In this document: positions 35,701 through 46,296 of the stretch, piece by piece
Position numbering within the stretch: position 1 is the first letter of the stretch
How the letters are laid out: every line of letters starts with the position of its first letter
NCBI GenBank assembly: GCA_003508835.1
Contig: PUFA01000003.1
Coordinates: 7,727,501 to 7,791,500 of the forward strand
Source of the DNA: Eonycteris spelaea
Taxonomy: Eukaryota; Chordata; Mammalia; Chiroptera; Pteropodidae
Length of the DNA: 64,000 nucleotides
Reading direction: 5' to 3'
Translations under genes and position numbers: made by a program
Notes under the pieces: model-generated
The model's database searches: none
What the model saw: only the letters and a program-made list of their open reading frames with translations
Told to the model about the DNA's origin: nothing

Positions 35701-37125
35701 CAAATCTCATGAATGGTTTAAAAAATAAACAAAAGTATATTTTTAATTCTAAAATTATTGTTATCTGTCAATTAAAAGTATGTTAAGTCAAAAATAAAAC
35801 TTTAAAAATTCTGTAATTGAAATTATCCTCACTACAAAAAAGTCTAACATTACTCAAATAATAATTGTTTTGAAAAAGTTGAAAATGAAATTATATGAAG
35901 GCTAAAAATAAAAGGTTATGCTGTTACTATGTTTTAGATATGAACATATTCTTAAAGTATCTAATTCCTTGCCTGCCCATCAGTCATTTGTCCAAGAGTA
36001 ATTAAATCCTTTGATTTTAAAATGTGGCCTAATGAACGTCATAAACTGGTTCTTTGGGTGTTCATTTATGAGCTATAGTTGAATAGTTTTCTTTGATGAC
36101 TATCCATAGTACATGTTTACAGTCTTAGGAGACTCACTTGTTTCAATGCAAACAAATCAAGGAGATACATTAAATACTTCAAAAATCATATTTACCTAAA
36201 ATGAATTCACATTAAAAACATCATTTAAAAAATAATTAATTATAGAGCTCACTATTTTACTTAAAATTTGCAAGAAAATACAGTAAATTTCTACTTTAAA
36301 GATATCAAGTTTCATTATAAATACCCCAACTTTATTTAGTTTTTTTATACAAGGAAAGATAAATGTTTCTGAAATTATTTGTTTTAAAACTATTTGCAAA
36401 AATTCAACAGCAGTGTAAAGAAAATATGTAACACAATTATGTAATGTGTCAGAGCCTGGGAACAGAAAGAAACTAATATACAGCTATAAGAAATCAGAGG
36501 TTAGGTAGCAAGGAAATTCTTCTTTGTGAACTACATCTGGAATGTAAAAGTCATATGATTTTATTCTCATCTTACCTTCTTGTTACTGATCTAGAATTGT
36601 TCTGAGGCTACAAGGATTTTGACAATATGAAAGTCTGCAAAATACTGCAAATCTTCATAGATACCAAACATTTACTAATTCATTTGTTGGCATGAACCAG
36701 AGTTATAACTGAATATAGGTTACAATAAATATTATCGAAGGTATATAATAATGAAACAATGCCTTTTAAGTATCAGCCACTAATCTCATTCTTTGAGCAA
36801 ACAGTATGAACTAAATTCCAGGATACTCAAGAATCTGAAAAGAATGTTGGTGGCAATAATTAATATAAATGAAATGACAGTAACTCATAGAATGGAAACT
36901 ACAGATATTTTGTCACATTCCAGAAGTTTCTGGTGGTAATACGAAAAGGATCATTGGATATTTGAAAACTCAGGCAGATCTAGGTACTGGCATACTATGC
37001 AACTTTGTGTAACAGTCATTTGAACCTTAACTGATTCATCTAAGGAAAGTGTAATAATATTAAACTAGACTGTCAGTAATAATGCATGGTTACTTGGTAT
37101 TCCAAGTTCTCCAGAGGAATTTGAG
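32791..37125. other. Long unique AT-rich stretch, possible conserved block near 34880-35060
   Basis: Over 4 kb contain no transposon I can recognise, which is unusual for this window. The 34880-35060 part is complex and non-repetitive, with GATAAG (twice, on opposite strands), TGCATGCAATTTTAATT and GTAATAACCC. It is a candidate regulatory element on composition alone. No frame longer than 67 codons appears, and none has coding-like codon use. Confidence 0.3.
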
Positions 37126-37129
37126 AAGC

Positions 37130-37830
37130 TCTTATCTCCTCTTCCCTCTTCATTTCTTCTACTCATTTCACTCTTCAGACTCCTCCTACCACCCCATTGA
37201 AATGGCTCTAGGAAACATCACCTGCAGCATCTGATATGGCTAAACCCTTACTACTTCTTGAAAGTCTTTCCTTCTTTGATTTTATTTCTAGTTTCCCTCT
37301 ATTGTTCTATACTTCCTTTTCAGTCTCATTTGCTGGTTATTCTCCCTTTGCTACCATTAAAAACCATTGGTTCTCTTCTTCTGTATCTTCTCCATGAATG
37401 ATCTCATGAACTTCCATAATTTAAACTACAGCCCAAACAATGATGTCTCTTAAAATTTATCTGCAAAACAGGCATCTCTACACCTGAGTGGTCTTTATCA
37501 TTAAACTGGACACTCTTCCCTATCTACCCAATGGGACGTCAAGGTTAAAGCTCAAAGATAAATCCACTGGGTCCAGGGACCTTATCATCCTACTTGTTTT
37601 CTTTCCTATAGTCAGTCCTATGATATAGAATGAGATGCCATTATTCACTATGTTACCCAAGCCAAAACACTTAGAGCCATGCTCACTTATTTCACCCACC
37701 TTTCCTCATCCATTCATTCTCTAGATTCCATTAATTCTACTTTTTAAGTATTTTTCAATGAGATCCTCTGCTCCCTCCTCACCATTGATTCCTACCACTA
37801 TTATAATAGTTACCATTTGGTTTTAGAGGT
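37130..37830 (+). mobile_element. L2 LINE fragment
   Basis: The C/T-rich plus strand carries L2 mid-region text, such as 'TTCCTTTTCAGTCTCATTTG', 'CTTCTGTATCTTCTCCATG', 'CAGGCATCTCTACACCTGAG' and 'ATTAAACTGGACACTCTTCC'. Later comes 'CACCTTTCCTCATCCATTC'. It is degraded and non-coding, and its boundaries are approximate. Confidence 0.65.
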
Positions 37831-38199
37831 AAAATTAATAAATAATTATGTATACCTTATAAAAACAATTGAACAATTTATACTCTAAAAGTTTGTTCCT
37901 AAGTAGTTTGAGCAGATCTCTATCAAGTTTATTTGATTGACTTTGACATTTTGTTATAGTTTGTGCAGATATAGCTTTCTTATCTATTTTTATTTATTAT
38001 AAATTTCAAATTAATGTCATCTAAGTGAATCAGTTCTTACTATATTTAGACACAGATATATAGTTATACTCGGATACTTGTTTTCAACTGATAATTATGC
38101 CCTACTTTCTTAATTGTTTGCAGTACAGAAATACTTTACCACTCCCATTGTCATTAATATTTATAACATTTCTAAGTAGAAAACAGTATAACTACTACT

Positions 38200-38560
38200 A
38201 TTCATTATTAAAGCTGACATTTATTGAGAAAGAACTTTGTGTCAGAGCCTGTGCTATAGATCCACTGGCTCAAGTATCCAGTGGGCCAGCTGGTTCCTGT
38301 CTTCAATTTGGTTCAGAAGCACATACAAGATAAACAATTTTCAAATGTAGATAGGTTACTATAGAAAATGAATGGAAGGCAATAGGCTATAGGATCTCAG
38401 AGAAGGAATACATAATGACTCCTGCAGAAGCTGGGAAGATTCCTGACGGAAATGATACAAAGTCAAGTTTAGTATAAGTTAGTCAAATGGAGCAAGTGTC
38501 AGGCAGGACAGTTGCCCAAGGCTCTTGATGAGAATGAGAAGTATGAGAATCTTTAAGGCA
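38200..38560 (+). repeat. Old interspersed repeat-like sequence, family not named
   Basis: The segment begins 'GACATTTATTGAGAAAGAAC' and runs through 'GTGTCAGAGCCTGTGCTATA' into purine-rich text. It resembles the diffuse family noted at 3430-3990. The first ~40 bases could also be the L2-like end of a MIR in reverse. Confidence 0.35.
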
Positions 38561-38689
38561 AACAGTATTTTTAGCTATAAAGATTATCTATATATACAAA
38601 AGAAAAAAATAGTTTAATTAACTAGAAACATATATTAACTAAATGCTTGTATGGAATTAATACACTAAGAATATAAATCAACAAGTGGT

Positions 38690-39570
38690 ATCAACTTATG
38701 AAAAATTTCAACATAGTCATCTGATTTGGCAAATCAAAAATTAAAATAAATATTAATAGGTTTCACAATCTTGATCTAGTAAATATACATATGTGTGTAT
38801 ATGTGTGTATCATTATGTTTTGGTATAGTAATAGCCATATTAATCAATAGAGAAAAATAGAGAGCCTAGAAATCCACACATATATTGAATCTAGAGTTAT
38901 TAAAGAGTTGGCATGGTAGATCAATTAGGAATGGACAAATTATTTTGATAGTTGTTCTAAATGTGAAAAAAATTGATCCAATCTTTACCCTATATGTAAA
39001 AATAAATTCCATACATATTAAAAACTTAAATATAAAAGGCAATTTTTTAAATTTTAAAAGAAATTATAAGAAAATATCTTTATAGTCATAAATAAAGATT
39101 TTTTTTTGAATTTTACATCAGAACATTTTTCATCAAAAAAGGGTAAAGAGGGTCAAACATATGGTAACAGAAGGAAATTTAATTTTGCGTAGCAAACATG
39201 CCATGTAATACACATATTATTGAATTGAACACTTGAAGCCTCTATAATTTTATTAACCAATATCACACAAATAAATTTAATTTAAAAAAAAGATTTCTAG
39301 CCAAGCTAAAAAAAACAGAAAAATAAAAAAATGTAAGCCACAATTAGAAAAGATATTTGCCATGTACATTACCAACTAAATATTAGCCTTTAGGATATAG
39401 CTAAATATATATGAGCAATACCAATATTAGAAAGCAAAATGTCATAAAATCCAATGATGAGATAGGAAAAAGACATTTATATAAGAGAAATTGAAATAGC
39501 TTATTAATAACTAGGAAAATGAAAGTTAATAACATAAAGAGATACTCTTTTATACTCATTGAATTATGGA
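38690..39570 (+). mobile_element. L1 fragment, sense, old
   Basis: Landmarks of the L1 ORF2 C-terminal region appear: 'AAGAGTTGGCATGGTAGATC', 'AATTGATCCAATCTTTACCC', 'ATAAATTCCATACATATTAA' and 'AACTTAAATATAAAAGGC'. They continue with 'AGAAAATATCTTTATAGTCA' and 'TAAAATCCAATGATGAGATA'. It ends at or just before an AT palindrome (39573-39687). All frames are interrupted. Confidence 0.8.
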
Positions 39571-39572
39571 AT

Positions 39573-39687
39573 GTTATCTGCTTTAAATAATAATAACATA
39601 TATATAATATATATATATATATAATAATATATAATAATATATATAATAATATAGAGTAATATATTATTATTATTTAAAGCAGATAAC
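39573..39687. repeat. AT-rich palindrome with 24-bp perfect arms
   Basis: The left arm at 39573-39596 starts GTTATCTGCTTTAAA. Its exact reverse complement lies at 39664-39687 and ends TTTAAAGCAGATAAC. All 24 positions pair. The 67-base loop is almost pure TA/AAT repeat and is itself partly self-complementary, so the whole 115 bases can fold as a hairpin or cruciform. It could be a miniature inverted-repeat transposon or an inverted duplication that then expanded its AT core. I found no clear target duplication. Confidence 0.95.
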
Positions 39688-39689
39688 CA

Positions 39690-40404
39690 ATTTCTATTTT
39701 ATATAGCAATGCTCTCAAAGAATTTTGTGTTAATTACATTAGGCATTTTAAAAGGATATCTGCACATTGCTTTACACAAGGGAGTAAATTTAATGCTATA
39801 AATTTTAGATACTGTATTATGTTTGTGGTAAATAGTATAGAGATAATGGCTAAATTATGCTGTAAATTCAACATGGAGACACTTAGTCATAGTTCTAGGA
39901 ATAAATAAAAGTGTAATCGTTGAACCAATTTTATTATATTTTCTGTCATGTTAGTACAGCACTGTCAAATCAAACAATTGTTTTTTTTCTTTCACTTTGA
40001 ATAAATGAGCTTTGTGGAGATGTAGTCACTCCTTTGTTCTTTTGACAGATGTTCTTCTCATTACATGATATGTGGGATTATCAAATCAATGAGATTTTTC
40101 TGTTTCTGAAATATATTCTAAAATGATATAAACTTTCTGAATATTTCTAAAATCAGAAGGTTAAATTTAAAACATAGAAGCTGACAGATAAAACTACTCA
40201 TGGCATTCCTAACACATGGTTCATGGGCATTCAAAGGTTGTTTTGAGAGTAAAAAAAAGACACAGGGTAATAGCTGAGAAAATTTTGAGGCTTTAGAGTA
40301 AATGAGAGAGAAAAGCATATGGACATTGTGAAAAAATAAGGACACTTCAGAGGAAAAGGGAAGAGAATTTAAAAAACGAGAATGACATACCAATGGTAGT
40401 TGGC
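39690..40404. other. Unique AT-rich sequence
   Basis: I recognise neither gene nor element. The minus-strand frame at 40118-40393 has no coding-like codon use and no splice framing. Confidence 0.4.
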
Positions 40405-40555
40405 TATATGTTTGCTTTCTCTGCTAGACCATTAAGTTTTTAAGGCAGGGTTCATGTAATATTCATTTTTGCATTCCCTGCATCTCATTCAGGGGCAGGC
40501 ACATGGGAAGTCCTCAACAAATATTATTTGAATCACTTAATTAATAAATATAAAG
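40405..40555 (+). mobile_element. L2 LINE 3' end
   Basis: 'CTGCTAGACCATTAAGTTTT', 'TTTTGCATTCCCTGCATCTC', 'AGGGGCAGGCACATGGGAAG' and 'TCCTCAACAAATATTATTTG' follow the L2 terminal consensus closely, up to the 'caataaatgtttgttgaatg' end. Confidence 0.8.
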
Positions 40556-40954
40556 CTTTTAATGAGTATCAAGGAAGCAGGTTTCTTTTCATTTCAATTA
40601 CAACAAATTGTACATTATAAAATTATATTAGCTATTATGCCTGTTAAATAAACACCACAGGTTAACTCTATGATATAGTCCCATATCACAACAGAGATTA
40701 GTACTCTATGGAGAAGGCTTTCCTAAGGCATCTCCCTGCTCCAGGTAGGAAGAAAATGCTTCCTCATCCACACTCACATAGAAGTCTAATATTATCTCTA
40801 ACAAGGCATGTGTCACATTGAATTATAAACCTTTTTAACATGCAAATTTGTCAGTAGATTCTGAACATATTGAGCTAAAGATATGTTTGCTTTGTGCCCA
40901 AATGTAATCTATTGCTTAGGGATTCAACAGCATTTGTCACATGAGGATAAGAGA

Positions 40955-41395
40955 AAGCATACTGTGGTAAAACAAATCATGTCCCTCCTTTCCCAAGGTG
41001 TCCACATTCTAATGCTTGGGACTTTGCAGATGGCATTAAGTATGTTGAGATGGGCAGATTATCCAGAATTACACAAGTGAGCCCATTGTAAACATAAAGC
41101 TCCTGAAAAGAAGGAGGTAGGAGCATCAAGGCAGAGGAAATCACATGAAGACAGAAATAGTCATTGAAGCTGTGATAACACAATGCTGACGTCACTGTAA
41201 GAAAGGGGCCACAAGGTAACAAATCGGGAAGCCTCTAGAAGATGGAAAATGCAAACATTCTCAGAGCCTCTGGAAGAAACCAGCCCTGTCCACACTTCAG
41301 CTTTAGCTCAGTGAGATGTGTTTTGAACTCTGACCTCTAGAATCATTTGATAAATTTGTGTTTTAAGTTACTAAGCCTCCATTATTTCTAGTACC
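40955..41395 (+). mobile_element. MaLR LTR (MLT1C/D-type), nearly complete
   Basis: Diagnostic phrases occur in order: 'AAGGTGTCCACATTCTAATG', 'GGGACTTTGCAGATGGCATT', 'GAGATGGGCAGATTATCCAG', 'GCCTCTAGAAGATGGAAAAT', 'GAAGAAACCAGCCCTGTCCA', 'TTTAGCTCAGTGAGATGTG', 'GAACTCTGACCTCTAGAATC' and 'ATTTGTGTTTTAAGTTACTA'. This is an ERVL-MaLR solo LTR of the MLT1C/D type. No internal retroviral sequence is present. Open frames at 40883-41080 and 40977-41222 are readings of the LTR. Confidence 0.93.
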
Positions 41396-41639
41396 AGGAA
41401 ACATGCATAGTTAAAATTAAGATATGGAGTAGTTAGACAATAAAATTTCTTACCTAATTTCAAAAAGACATTGTCTTTTCTTCCCCTTAAATAAATATTT
41501 ACTGACCCCTTATTACTTGCATGAATTATATTCGGAGGTATGAGATACGCAACACTGTATGAAACATGATGCTTGTGCGTTTCAAACAGAGTGCCATCTG
41601 CAAAGACCAGGCACATGCACATAAAAAATATGACCAGCA

Positions 41640-42060
41640 ACACAGATTAGTATTTATTAAATGTTAAGTGAGTGGCACAAAAAGGGTTAGAAGAGTTCAA
41701 AATGGATTGAAACCATTCTGGTGGCCATGGTGCAGGACAGCTTACTAGAGGGACTGGGCCTGAGTACGACCCCTGAAGAAAAGAAAGGAGTCTTCTGTGT
41801 TGGGGCATAAACAAAGATCATTCCAATAAGAGGGGAAAACATAAGCAGAGAGAGCTGGCCCAGAAAAAAGTACTAAGTCTATTTTGGGCTTCTGTGAACA
41901 ACATGGCCTGACCAGAGCAAAAAGAAAGAAGAAAATGGGGAGAAAAAAAAAGGAGTGGGCAACGAGAAAGTGAAAAGTGCTAAATTCCAGGTACAGGGAT
42001 TAGAATTTTACCCTATAGTTAAAGTAGAGCCCTTGTTTCTTTGACCAGGGAGTACTATAT
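41640..42060 (+). repeat. Old interspersed repeat-like sequence, family not named
   Basis: The segment is purine-rich and follows the block order of the family noted at 3430-3990 and 4560-4930: 'AAACCATTCTGGTGGCCATG', 'AAAGATCATTCCAATAAGAG' and 'AAAGTAGAGCCC'. Assignment is tentative. Confidence 0.3.
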
Positions 42061-43400
42061 ATAATAATAACAACGTAGTTTCTTTTCTCAAATCTGTTAA
42101 ATTTTGTCTAGTCTCTTTTGGGTACTATAAATCATGTACCCTAAAGTGGCCCAGGGTAAACTCTAAGTTACCCATAAATCTTCCCTCTTTCCTCGAGTCT
42201 ACCTAACCAATTGTATGCTAAATATCTTAATTTCTAAGTCTTAAATATGCTTGGATTCTATTAGTTTTCTCTAAACTTATTGTCATTGTTTTTAGCTCTA
42301 CAAATTATTTTAGTGAACTATTTCACAAGAAAAAGGAGATTGGAAATATAGAAAGCAAGCAATGTTAATGTAGAGATAAAAATCAAAGCAGCAAAAAATT
42401 TAAAGAATAAAGAAATCTTGCAAATTTTCCTTACTTGAAAAACAATAATATTAACTCTTTGCTGAACTGTTCCAGTGTATGAATTTGAGCCTGTATCATC
42501 AAACCCAAAAGCCATTTTGCCTCTGAAATGAAGACACCCTGTTTTCATTAATACTGCACTTACAGTTTTATATAACACAACTCATGGGGAATATAAAAAT
42601 TGACATATGGTAGTTTGTTTATATAAAACTGAACGGAAAAGTTTTCAAGACTAAAACTGATCTAGAATAATTATAAAGTTCACTGCTTTGTTCAATAAAA
42701 GTTATCAGTTAGCAAGTAGGCAAATAGGTTTCTCCTCAGGTGCCAATTTTAATTAATTAATTATAGCCACCTGGAACATTGTTTTTAGAAGGTTGTGGAG
42801 GATTAGCCAGTACATAGAGTTCAGTGATGATTATCTGCGTCTTCCATGGGTGTGAAAGAGAGAGAAAGAAGAATAAGAATGGACTTCTGGTTTTAGTGAT
42901 TAGAGTATCATGCAATATTTCCAAGGCAGCTAACTCATGATTTCATACCAATAGGTCTAGTTTTTTGTTTAATGGCTTGCTTGAAAATATTAATATTTTG
43001 TTAGCCATTTTCATGACAAGAGCTAAGTTACACCAACAACTTTATATAACCTTTGGCAATGACTGCACTCCTTTTCATAGGTGCTGTGCTGGACTAGTGA
43101 CTGAACAAAGCAAAAGGAATTGCCTGGGCACAGTCCCTGGGAATAGCATTTCATTAATCTACATGTGATAATCAAATAAACAAGATTGCTTATCAATGGA
43201 AGGGGGCAATTGTGGCATATGATGAAAAGAATACTGAACTAAGAATCAGAGTTTAACTATGTAGTAGAAATATCTTTTTTTTTTTTTAATGGACTTCTCC
43301 ATTTTACAAAAAAAGAAAAAGCAATTCTTATTTAAGTGAAGTGGTTGTTCAGTCCTGAATGTAATTCCTCAAAGAAGAACTTAAAAACATAATTTTATAT
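42061..43400. other. Unique AT-rich sequence
   Basis: I see no gene, no RNA gene and no recognisable transposon. The open frames at 42318-42578 (minus) and 42965-43168 (plus) lack splice framing and coding-like codon use. Confidence 0.4.
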
Positions 43401-43404
43401 TGAA

Positions 43405-43530
43405 GGACGCCTTTGTTTAAATCATAGCACCAGTTTTTATTATTGTTTTAATATTGGACAAGTTACTTAACCTCATTGTTTCCCCTCAATTTTGTCCTCA
43501 GTTTTTCTCATATTAAGTTACTTGTATCAA
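43405..43530 (+). mobile_element. MIR SINE fragment
   Basis: 'GGACAAGTTACTTAACCTCA' followed by 'TTTGTCCTCAGTTTTTCTCA' matches the core of MIR (gggcaagttacttaacctctctgtgcctcagtttcctc). Only the core is recognisable. Confidence 0.7.
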
Positions 43531-43724
43531 CTCAATCCAAAATAAAATATCAATAGAACTTTTTTGGAGGGAGGTATTTAATAGTGAATTTAAAATCTAT
43601 CTGGTGTATATTAAGATGTAAAATGTATATTTTTGTTATAGTTTTGATTAAAGAATAAAGTAGAAGATGCTATCATATTACATGTTACAAGATATGCCAA
43701 AGAAAAATTTACCAAATCTATAAT

Positions 43725-43790
43725 TTGTGGAAAGATTAACCAATGGACCAGTAAATCTGAACTGATAATTGTGAAATAAGTATAATAATT
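43725..43790 (+). repeat. Diverged direct-repeat copy A
   Basis: The text 'GATTAACCAATGGACCAGT', then 'AATCTGAACTGATAATTGTG' and 'AAATAAGTATAATAATTATG', recurs in a diverged form at about 45805-45885. There it reads 'GATTAACAGGGGGACCAATG', 'AATCTGAACTAAAAATTTTG' and so on. The two copies lie about 2.1 kb apart in the same orientation. They may be two copies of an unnamed old repeat or a segmental relic. Confidence 0.6.
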
Positions 43791-43799
43791 ATGATATTT

Positions 43800-43965
43800 A
43801 ACATCAGTGTGCTTTTATTATTGGCAGGCCCTATTCTAAGCACTTTATATGTATTATTATTTTTTTAAATCTTCTCAACAAACCTGAGATAGATACTATT
43901 AATATTAAGGACTGAAGCACAGAAATATTAAGTAATCTTAATCAAGGTTATTGAGTTAGAAATAG
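43800..43965 (-). mobile_element. MIR SINE
   Basis: The plus strand shows complement-of-MIR text: 'GCAGGCCCTATTCTAAGCAC', 'TTTATATGTATTATTATTTT', 'AACAAACCTGAGATAGATAC' and 'AAGCACAGAAATATTAAGTA', then 'AATCAAGGTTATTGAGTTAG'. It is well ordered over about 165 bases. Confidence 0.85.
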
Positions 43966-43974
43966 TATGTATTA

Positions 43975-44560
43975 AATTTAAGTTAAAGAAAGCAGAACAA
44001 AGCAACAATGTTGAGAAAACTAGAAATTTGGAAAACCATAAATCATATCCTTAGCTCACATCATATATCAAATAATATTCGATTTAATGGAAAATGCTCA
44101 ATATATAATGTTATGAATAAATTAGGATATAAAACTGCAAGTATAATATGATTTCAAACTGGTAAAACATGAATTGAAGAATTAAATACAAACAATTAAA
44201 CCATAGGAACCAGAAGAAAATCCAGATGGATTTTTAATTGATCATGTGATGGCAATTATTTTCTAAGTATAAGACAATGTAATAAAAAAGAAAAATCTGG
44301 ATGCATTTGACTACAAGCAAAACTTCAAATGGTGTATAAAATAACAAAATTTGAATCTGCAAAATATTTAAATCAAAAAAGTAGAAAATGTACCATGAAA
44401 AGATCAAACAAATCAATAAGAAAAAATAATACCTCAACAGAAAAAAATGAGCAACAGCAGGAACATATTAGAAATGAATTAATACAGATGTTAAAGTTAT
44501 AGAATAACCAATTCTATACATATCAAAGGAATATAAAATGATAATGAAATGGGAAAACTC
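43975..44560 (+). mobile_element. L1 fragment, sense, old
   Basis: L1 ORF2 C-terminal and 3' region text is recognisable: 'TTTTAATTGATCATGTGATG', 'GATGCATTTGACTACAAGC', 'AAAACTTCAAATGGTGTATA', 'TACCTCAACAGAAAAAAATG' and 'AATGAGCAACAGCAGG'. It is highly diverged and lies just upstream of a MLT2-like LTR. Confidence 0.75.
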
Positions 44561-44721
44561 ACCCCCTATTTCAATTTGCAAAGGTTTAAAAGCATAATTC
44601 AAGCTTGCTTTAATTTTGATTATAAGCTCTCTGTCCTGGGAATTCTTATAAATGTCTTTAATGTATCAAATAACCCTGATACTATTTGTATTTGTACCTT
44701 TTATAAGGCAGGGAAGGCAGG

Positions 44722-45271
44722 TGTGATGGTTAATTTTACATGTCAACTTGGCTAGGTTATGGTACCCCAAATTTTGGTTTAACATTATTCTAGATATTTC
44801 TATCAAAGTATTTTTTGAATGGGATTAACATTTAATCAGCAGACTTTGTATAAAGTAGATTGTCCTCTATAACATGGCTGAATCTCATTTAATTAGTTGA
44901 AGGCCTTAAGAAAAAGAGACTAGGTCTCCCAAGAAAGAGGAAATTCTGTCAGCAGACTGCCTTCAGACTTGAACTGTATAGCACTTCCCTGGGTCTCCAG
45001 CCTGCCAGCCCATCCTGCAGATTTGGATTTCCAGCCCCACAATTACAGGAGACAATTTCTTTATCTGTCTATCTGTCTGTCTGTCTCTCTCTCTTTCTCT
45101 TTTTTTTCTTTCTTTCTTTCTTTCTTTTCTTTCTTTCTTTCTTTTTTCTTTTTTCTTTCTTCTTTCTTCTTCTTTTTCTTTTTTCTCTTTCTTTCTTTCT
45201 TTTCCTTCTTCTTCCTTCCTTCCTTCCTTCCTTCCTTCCTTCCTTCCTTCTTCCTTCCTTCCTTCCTTCCT

Positions 45272-45320
<49 letters not shown>

Positions 45321-45459
45321 TCTTCTTTCTTTTTTCTTCTCTCTTTTCTTTCTCTCTCTCTTTCTCCCCTCCCTCCCTCTCTCTCTCACCTGTATGTACA
45401 CACACATACACACGCATACCACACACCTCATTTCTCTGGAGGATCCTAGCTAACACAAC
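44722..45459 (+). mobile_element. ERVL-type LTR (MLT2-like) with an internal microsatellite expansion
   Basis: It begins TGTGATGGTTAATTTTACA and continues 'GTCAACTTGGCTAGGTTATG', 'GTATTTTTTGAATGGGATTA', 'AATTAGTTGAAGGCCTTAAG', 'TGGATTTCCAGCCCCACAAT'. It closes with 'TCATTTCTCTGGAGGATCCT' and 'AGCTAACACA'. This is the MLT2-type LTR layout, in which the consensus itself ends with a short TATC-type run before 'ctctggagaaccctgactaa'. Here that run has expanded to about 370 bases of CT, TTTC, TTCC and CA repeats (45050-45420). No internal retroviral genes are attached. Confidence 0.8.
45050..45420 (+). repeat. Compound polypyrimidine microsatellite
   Basis: The order is (TCTG)n, (CT)n, mixed TTTC/TTTTC, (TTCC)n, (CT)n, CCCTCC and finally a CA-rich end. 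Positions 45084-45387 contain only C or T on the plus strand, an uninterrupted 304-base homopyrimidine run. It can form triplex (H-DNA) structures and is expected to vary in length. It produces the longest open frames in the window on both strands, all compositional artefacts. Confidence 0.97.
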
Positions 45460-45894
45460 AGCTATCTAAGGGAAAGCAAATATAGTATTTTCAAATATTA
45501 GTAATTAGGATGTGAGAATCTGTTGGGAAAAAAAATCAATCACCTTATTCATTCTTATACTATCCAAAATAAATAAAGGCTACTTCCTCTAGAGTTCTAA
45601 TTTTGTATACCAAAAAGAAAATAATGATCTTTTACTACACAATTCCTGCCATTAGTGAAAACCTGAGAGAACTAAAACCAGAACTGAAGTATAATACTGA
45701 ATGTAAATATACTATGTTCCCAATTGATTTTGCTGCCTTTTAAGTTAGATACAAGAATGAAATATTTTCCCTAATAGATGGTTATGTTTCTAAAGGGATT
45801 TATAAAAGGATTAACAGGGGGACCAATGAATCTGAACTAAAAATTTTGAAATAAATATTTGTGAAATAAATAATTGTGAAATAATTATGAAAGA
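45460..45894. other. AT-rich sequence with diverged direct-repeat copy B
   Basis: I recognise no gene. The part at about 45805-45885 is a diverged copy of 43725-43790. It ends in a small local repeat of TTGTGAAATAA units (three partial copies) immediately before the GC-rich block. Confidence 0.5.
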
Positions 45895-46296
45895 ACCCTA
45901 TTTAAATCATGCCCTGGTGGCTCCTGAAGGAAAGCAAGCCAAGACTGAGGGGTAGGGGGTGGGGCACATGGAGTAGTCATACCAGTGCTCAGCCAGCATG
46001 GTGGCCAGCACTGCACTGGCGGCATGTCCCTGTGCCAGCCTGTTAGAACGCAAGAGCCTTGAACATGGCCCACACCACTGGGGGCCAAGGTCCCAGCCCC
46101 GTGCAATTCATGTGTGTTCTGGGCTAAGAAGCAGGCCAGCCAGAGAACAGCGGCAGAGCCAGCCCAGGGCCAGGGTCTCTGCACCATAAGACAAGGACTT
46201 GGATTATGCTTGCTGCAGTAGGACCTCCCAGCAGGCCGGTGGCAAACCCTCTCTCCCCACTGCGAGAAGGTAGCACCTCTCAAGTTTCTCTTTCAA
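45895..46296. other. GC-rich block of about 400 bp, unclassified
   Basis: This block is sharply richer in G and C than anything within several kilobases. It starts after 'AATTATGAAAGAACCC' and stops at 'TTTCTCTTTCAACATG'. The outer ends contain TGAAAGA and its complement TCTTTCA, a short inverted terminus. By eye I count about six CpG, so it is not a CpG island. A 132-codon minus-strand frame spans it but shows no family I know. An uncommon LTR, a non-autonomous DNA element or a retroposed transcript are the main possibilities. No target duplication or poly(A) tail was found. Confidence 0.6.

Noticed and set aside
44969..45469. 166-codon plus-strand frame and overlapping 120-131-codon minus-strand frames
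   Set aside because: They are low-complexity Ser/Phe/Leu or Lys/Glu/Arg translations of the polypyrimidine microsatellite inside the MLT2-like LTR. They are not genes.
45885..46283. 132-codon minus-strand frame in the GC-rich block
   Set aside because: High GC lowers stop frequency, so a long chance frame is expected. The peptide is Pro/Trp/Cys/His-rich with no family signature. I keep the block itself as a finding.
45895..46296. CpG island or promoter
   Set aside because: GC content is raised, but only about six CpG are visible, far fewer than an island needs.
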